8,765 nt of DNA from G020348385 sp964580235 (lineage in GTDB: Bacteria > Acidobacteriota > Aminicenantia > Aminicenantales > Aminicenantaceae): contig CAZOJY010000134.1 in NCBI GenBank assembly GCA_964580235.1, forward strand, positions 1-8,765, given 5' to 3'. A program made the translations under genes and the position numbers. Below, piece by piece: positions 7,104-8,765 of the stretch. Position 1 is the stretch's first letter. Every line of letters starts with the position of its first letter. Under the pieces are notes generated by a model that was not told where the DNA came from, made no database searches, and saw nothing but the letters and a program-made list of their open reading frames with translations.

Positions 7104-7147
7104 GGACATTCTCTGTATGATATCAATGGTCCACGCTATCCAGAAGA
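7093..7147. repeat. 55-base contig-end duplicate, copy 1
   Basis: These 55 bases, ending exactly at the N run, are identical to 7248-7302, which begins exactly after the N run. The layout fits two contigs sharing an assembly-graph overlap rather than a biological repeat. It holds the right arm of the inverted repeat and a copy of the MFS promoter (-35 at 7098-7103, -10 at 7121-7126). Confidence 0.95.
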
Positions 7148-7247
7148 NNNNNNNNNNNNNNNNNNNNNNNNNNNNNNNNNNNNNNNNNNNNNNNNNNNNN
7201 NNNNNNNNNNNNNNNNNNNNNNNNNNNNNNNNNNNNNNNNNNNNNNN
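7148..7247. other. Assembly gap of exactly 100 N
   Basis: A round-number run of unknown bases placed by a scaffolder. Because both flanks are the same 55 bases, the true gap is probably absent and the flanks should be merged. That would shorten the reductase-MFS intergenic region from 320 to about 165 bases. An open reading frame that spans the N run is meaningless. Confidence 0.98.
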
Positions 7248-7302
7248 CTGATTTGACTGGACATTCTCTGTATGATATCAATGGTCCACGCTATCCAGAA
7301 GA
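7248..7302. repeat. 55-base contig-end duplicate, copy 2
   Basis: Identical to 7093-7147 and adjacent to the other side of the N run. After it the unique sequence continues into the leader of the MFS gene. Confidence 0.95.
7253..7281 (+). promoter_or_regulatory. Predicted promoter of the MFS transporter gene
   Basis: TTGACT (7253-7258) matches the -35 consensus at five of six positions and is followed after 17 bases by TATCAA (7276-7281), a weaker -10 box. Transcription would begin near 7288, leaving a leader of about 50 bases that includes AAGGGAG (7325-7331), 7 bases before the ATG. The same pair is at 7098-7126 in the other contig-end copy. An imperfect inverted repeat (GGACATT / AATGGTCC) surrounds the -10 box. 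Confidence 0.45.
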
Positions 7303-7338
7303 AACATATGCATAAGATAAAGAAAAGGGAGCCATGAT

Positions 7339-8619
7339 ATGACAAACGCATCCGAAAAACAGAAAAAACTGTGGTGGCGCTGGCTGATCCTTCTGGTGCT
7401 CAGCCTGGTGATGTTCGGATCCTACTATATTTATGATTCTTTAAGCCCGATAAACGATTTTATCCAGCAGGGTATGGGTATCGACAACGCCAAATTCGGG
7501 ATGTTGTTTTCCTCATACTACATTGTCAACCTCCTGTTTGTGCTTCTTATTGCAGGCTTCATTCTCGATCGTTTCGGAATCAGAAAAGCAGGAACAATTT
7601 ATGTCTTTTTAATACTGCTCGGGTCCGTTATTACTTCCCTGGGAGCTGGAAAATCTTTTGTTGTGATGCTCATCGGAAGAATGATCTTTGGAGTTGGCTC
7701 TGAGGCAACGCTCCTCGTCACAAATAAAGTTATTGCGCGTTGGTTCAAAGGAAAAGAGTTGGGATTTGCTTATGGTTTGAATATCACAGTGATGAGACTT
7801 GGAACGGTGCTGGCATTTAATACATCTGTCCAGATAGCTGATTGGACCGGTACGTGGCGCTGGTCAGTGTGGGCCGGGGCAATCGTGATGTTCGTGTGCT
7901 TTGCCCTTTTCTTGGTTTATCTGATTATCGATAAGGATGTTGATAAGGACATCAAAAGCGGAGTGGAGGAGAAAATCGTTGTTAAAGATGTGTTCAAGCT
8001 CAGCTCTGCTTTTTGGTTTATCAGCTTGTTGTGTGTGACATTCTACTCGGCAGTTTTTCCTTTCACTAATCATGCACCGAGATTCCTCCAGCTGAAATTC
8101 GGGATGTCAGCGGCAAAAGGTGGGCAGTATACCTCATACATCATGATCGCCTCAATGATCTTTACGCCTCTTCTTGGCCTCTTGATCGACAAGTTCGGAC
8201 GAAGAGGAAAGATCATGCTTATTGGATCTCTCATGCTTGTCCCGGCACATCTTCTGCTGGGGCTCACTTATCTCCCGCCGGTGATTTCTTTCTTGATGCT
8301 CGGGATCGCTTTTTCATTTGTGCCCGCCGCACTCTGGCCAGCCATTCCCATCCTGGTCAAAGAGAAATTTCTTGGATCGGCTTTTGGTATTATTGCATGG
8401 ATACAGATGTCCGGACTAACCCTTTTCCCATGGCTTGCCGGCAAGATCGTCGATTGGTCAGGGGATAAGTACACCAATATGGAGCTGATGTTTGCCTCGC
8501 TTGGATTTCTAGGGCTTGTTTTCTCTGTGCTTCTTCTTAGAGCGGACAGGAAACAAAAACTTGGGCTGGAACTCCCGACCAAAAGAGCACAGGCTCGAGC
8601 CGACAACGCTGCTCAATAA
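7339..8619 (+). CDS. Major facilitator superfamily transporter, MFSD1-like
   Basis: A 426-residue inner-membrane protein with about 12 hydrophobic helices (roughly 14-32, 55-77, 86-103, 108-130, 142-162, 174-197, 222-240, 264-284, 292-309, 313-337, 346-370, 382-401) and a charged central loop near 198-220 (DKDVDKDIK). MFS motif A appears twice, as expected for two homologous halves: GFILDRFGIRKAG (73-85) and GLLIDKFGRRGKI (280-292). Several segments recall the animal MFSD1 branch: ARWFKGKELGFAYGLNITVMR (133-153 region), the YDSLSP segment after helix 1, and ALWPAIP (331-337). The family moves small solutes along gradients; the substrate here is unknown. Sugars fit the neighbours, and peptides fit the MFSD1 likeness. 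AAGGGAG at 7325-7331 supports the ATG at 7339; an ATG five bases earlier is out of frame and stops after two codons. It is divergent from the reductase and ends before an intrinsic terminator, so it is probably transcribed alone. Confidence 0.9.
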   Translation: MTNASEKQKKLWWRWLILLVLSLVMFGSYYIYDSLSPINDFIQQGMGIDNAKFGMLFSSYYIVNLLFVLLIAGFILDRFGIRKAGTIYVFLILLGSVITSLGAGKSFVVMLIGRMIFGVGSEATLLVTNKVIARWFKGKELGFAYGLNITVMRLGTVLAFNTSVQIADWTGTWRWSVWAGAIVMFVCFALFLVYLIIDKDVDKDIKSGVEEKIVVKDVFKLSSAFWFISLLCVTFYSAVFPFTNHAPRFLQLKFGMSAAKGGQYTSYIMIASMIFTPLLGLLIDKFGRRGKIMLIGSLMLVPAHLLLGLTYLPPVISFLMLGIAFSFVPAALWPAIPILVKEKFLGSAFGIIAWIQMSGLTLFPWLAGKIVDWSGDKYTNMELMFASLGFLGLVFSVLLLRADRKQKLGLELPTKRAQARADNAAQ

Positions 8620-8680
8620 GCATCTTGACGCTCTTTCTATTGAAGAGAAGAAACTCCTTGTAAGCTCCTCTAAGCAGGGC

Positions 8681-8712
8681 AAAAACCTGTGCCAAACATC
8701 AGGTTTTTATTT
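8681..8712 (+). terminator. Intrinsic terminator after the MFS gene
   Basis: A perfect 9-base stem, AAAAACCTG (8681-8689) with CAGGTTTTT (8700-8708), encloses a 10-base loop and runs into a T-rich tail (TTTTTATTT, 8704-8712). It begins 62 bases after the MFS stop codon. The A tract on the left arm could let it also act on the other strand. Confidence 0.75.
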
Positions 8713-8744
8713 GTGATTGTGCATATTTCTGCTGGACATTGTTT

Positions 8745-8750
8745 TATAAT
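8745..8750 (+). promoter_or_regulatory. Possible -10 box at the window end
   Basis: A perfect TATAAT at 8745-8750, just after the terminator, could start a plus-strand gene beyond the window. No -35 hexamer is found at 16-18 bases upstream; the nearest, TTGTGC at 8717-8722, is 22 bases away, so this is tentative. Confidence 0.3.
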
Positions 8751-8765
8751 AGGGAAATTAGCCCG

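Noticed and set aside
7093..7302. Direct repeat as a mobile-element target duplication or attachment site
   Set aside because: 55 exact bases touching both edges of a 100-N run are far better explained by an unmerged assembly overlap; no recombinase or transposase is nearby.
7136..7351. Minus-strand reading frame across the N run
   Set aside because: Half of it is unknown bases and the rest is the duplicated contig end; it exists only because N codons are not read as stops.
8516..8716. 66-codon plus-strand frame at the end of the MFS gene
   Set aside because: Mostly overlaps the MFS gene in another frame and ends inside the terminator hairpin.

Overview
The window reads as ordinary chromosomal DNA from a diderm (Gram-negative type) bacterium. 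It encodes a predicted outer-membrane beta-barrel, two lipoproteins with lipoboxes and a Tat-signal enzyme. An exact 55-base overlap of two contig ends around a 100-N gap shows it comes from a draft, short-read assembly. The CBM9-like/DUF5916 barrel, sugar-binding lipoprotein and Tat-type aldo/keto reductase are the sort of set seen in uncultivated Acidobacteriota/Aminicenantes-like or FCB-group genomes. That placement is inference; no phylogenetic marker is present.

Layout. A lipoprotein of unknown function (59-940, +) converges on a four-gene minus-strand block. In transcription order the block holds a Tat-signal aldo/keto reductase (7018-5996), an outer-membrane CBM9-like/DUF5916 protein (5853-3697), a lipid-anchored sugar-binding protein of the RbsB/YtfQ type (3600-2572) and an L-fucose/L-arabinose isomerase-like enzyme (2575-1061). 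The last two overlap by four bases (ATGA). Divergent from the reductase is a 12-helix MFS transporter (7339-8619, +), followed by a good intrinsic terminator. No RNA genes, CRISPR arrays, phage genes or insertion sequences are visible.

How the genes may work together. The minus-strand genes plus the divergent transporter could form one carbohydrate-use locus: an outer-membrane protein with a carbohydrate-binding-like domain, a lipoprotein that captures a sugar, a secreted oxidoreductase that acts on sugar or aldehyde groups, an inner-membrane transporter and a cytoplasmic aldose-ketose isomerase. No ABC ATPase or permease accompanies the binding protein within the window. Co-function is inferred from proximity, strand and the shared divergent promoter region; the substrate is unknown.

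The most notable non-coding feature is the region between the reductase and the MFS gene. Once the duplicated contig ends are collapsed it is about 165 bases long. It carries two back-to-back sigma-70-like promoters whose -35 boxes lie in the two arms of a perfect 8-base inverted repeat (AGTCAAAT / ATTTGACT). I found no clear-cut unprecedented system; the leads are this candidate shared control region and the unusual grouping of envelope and sugar genes.
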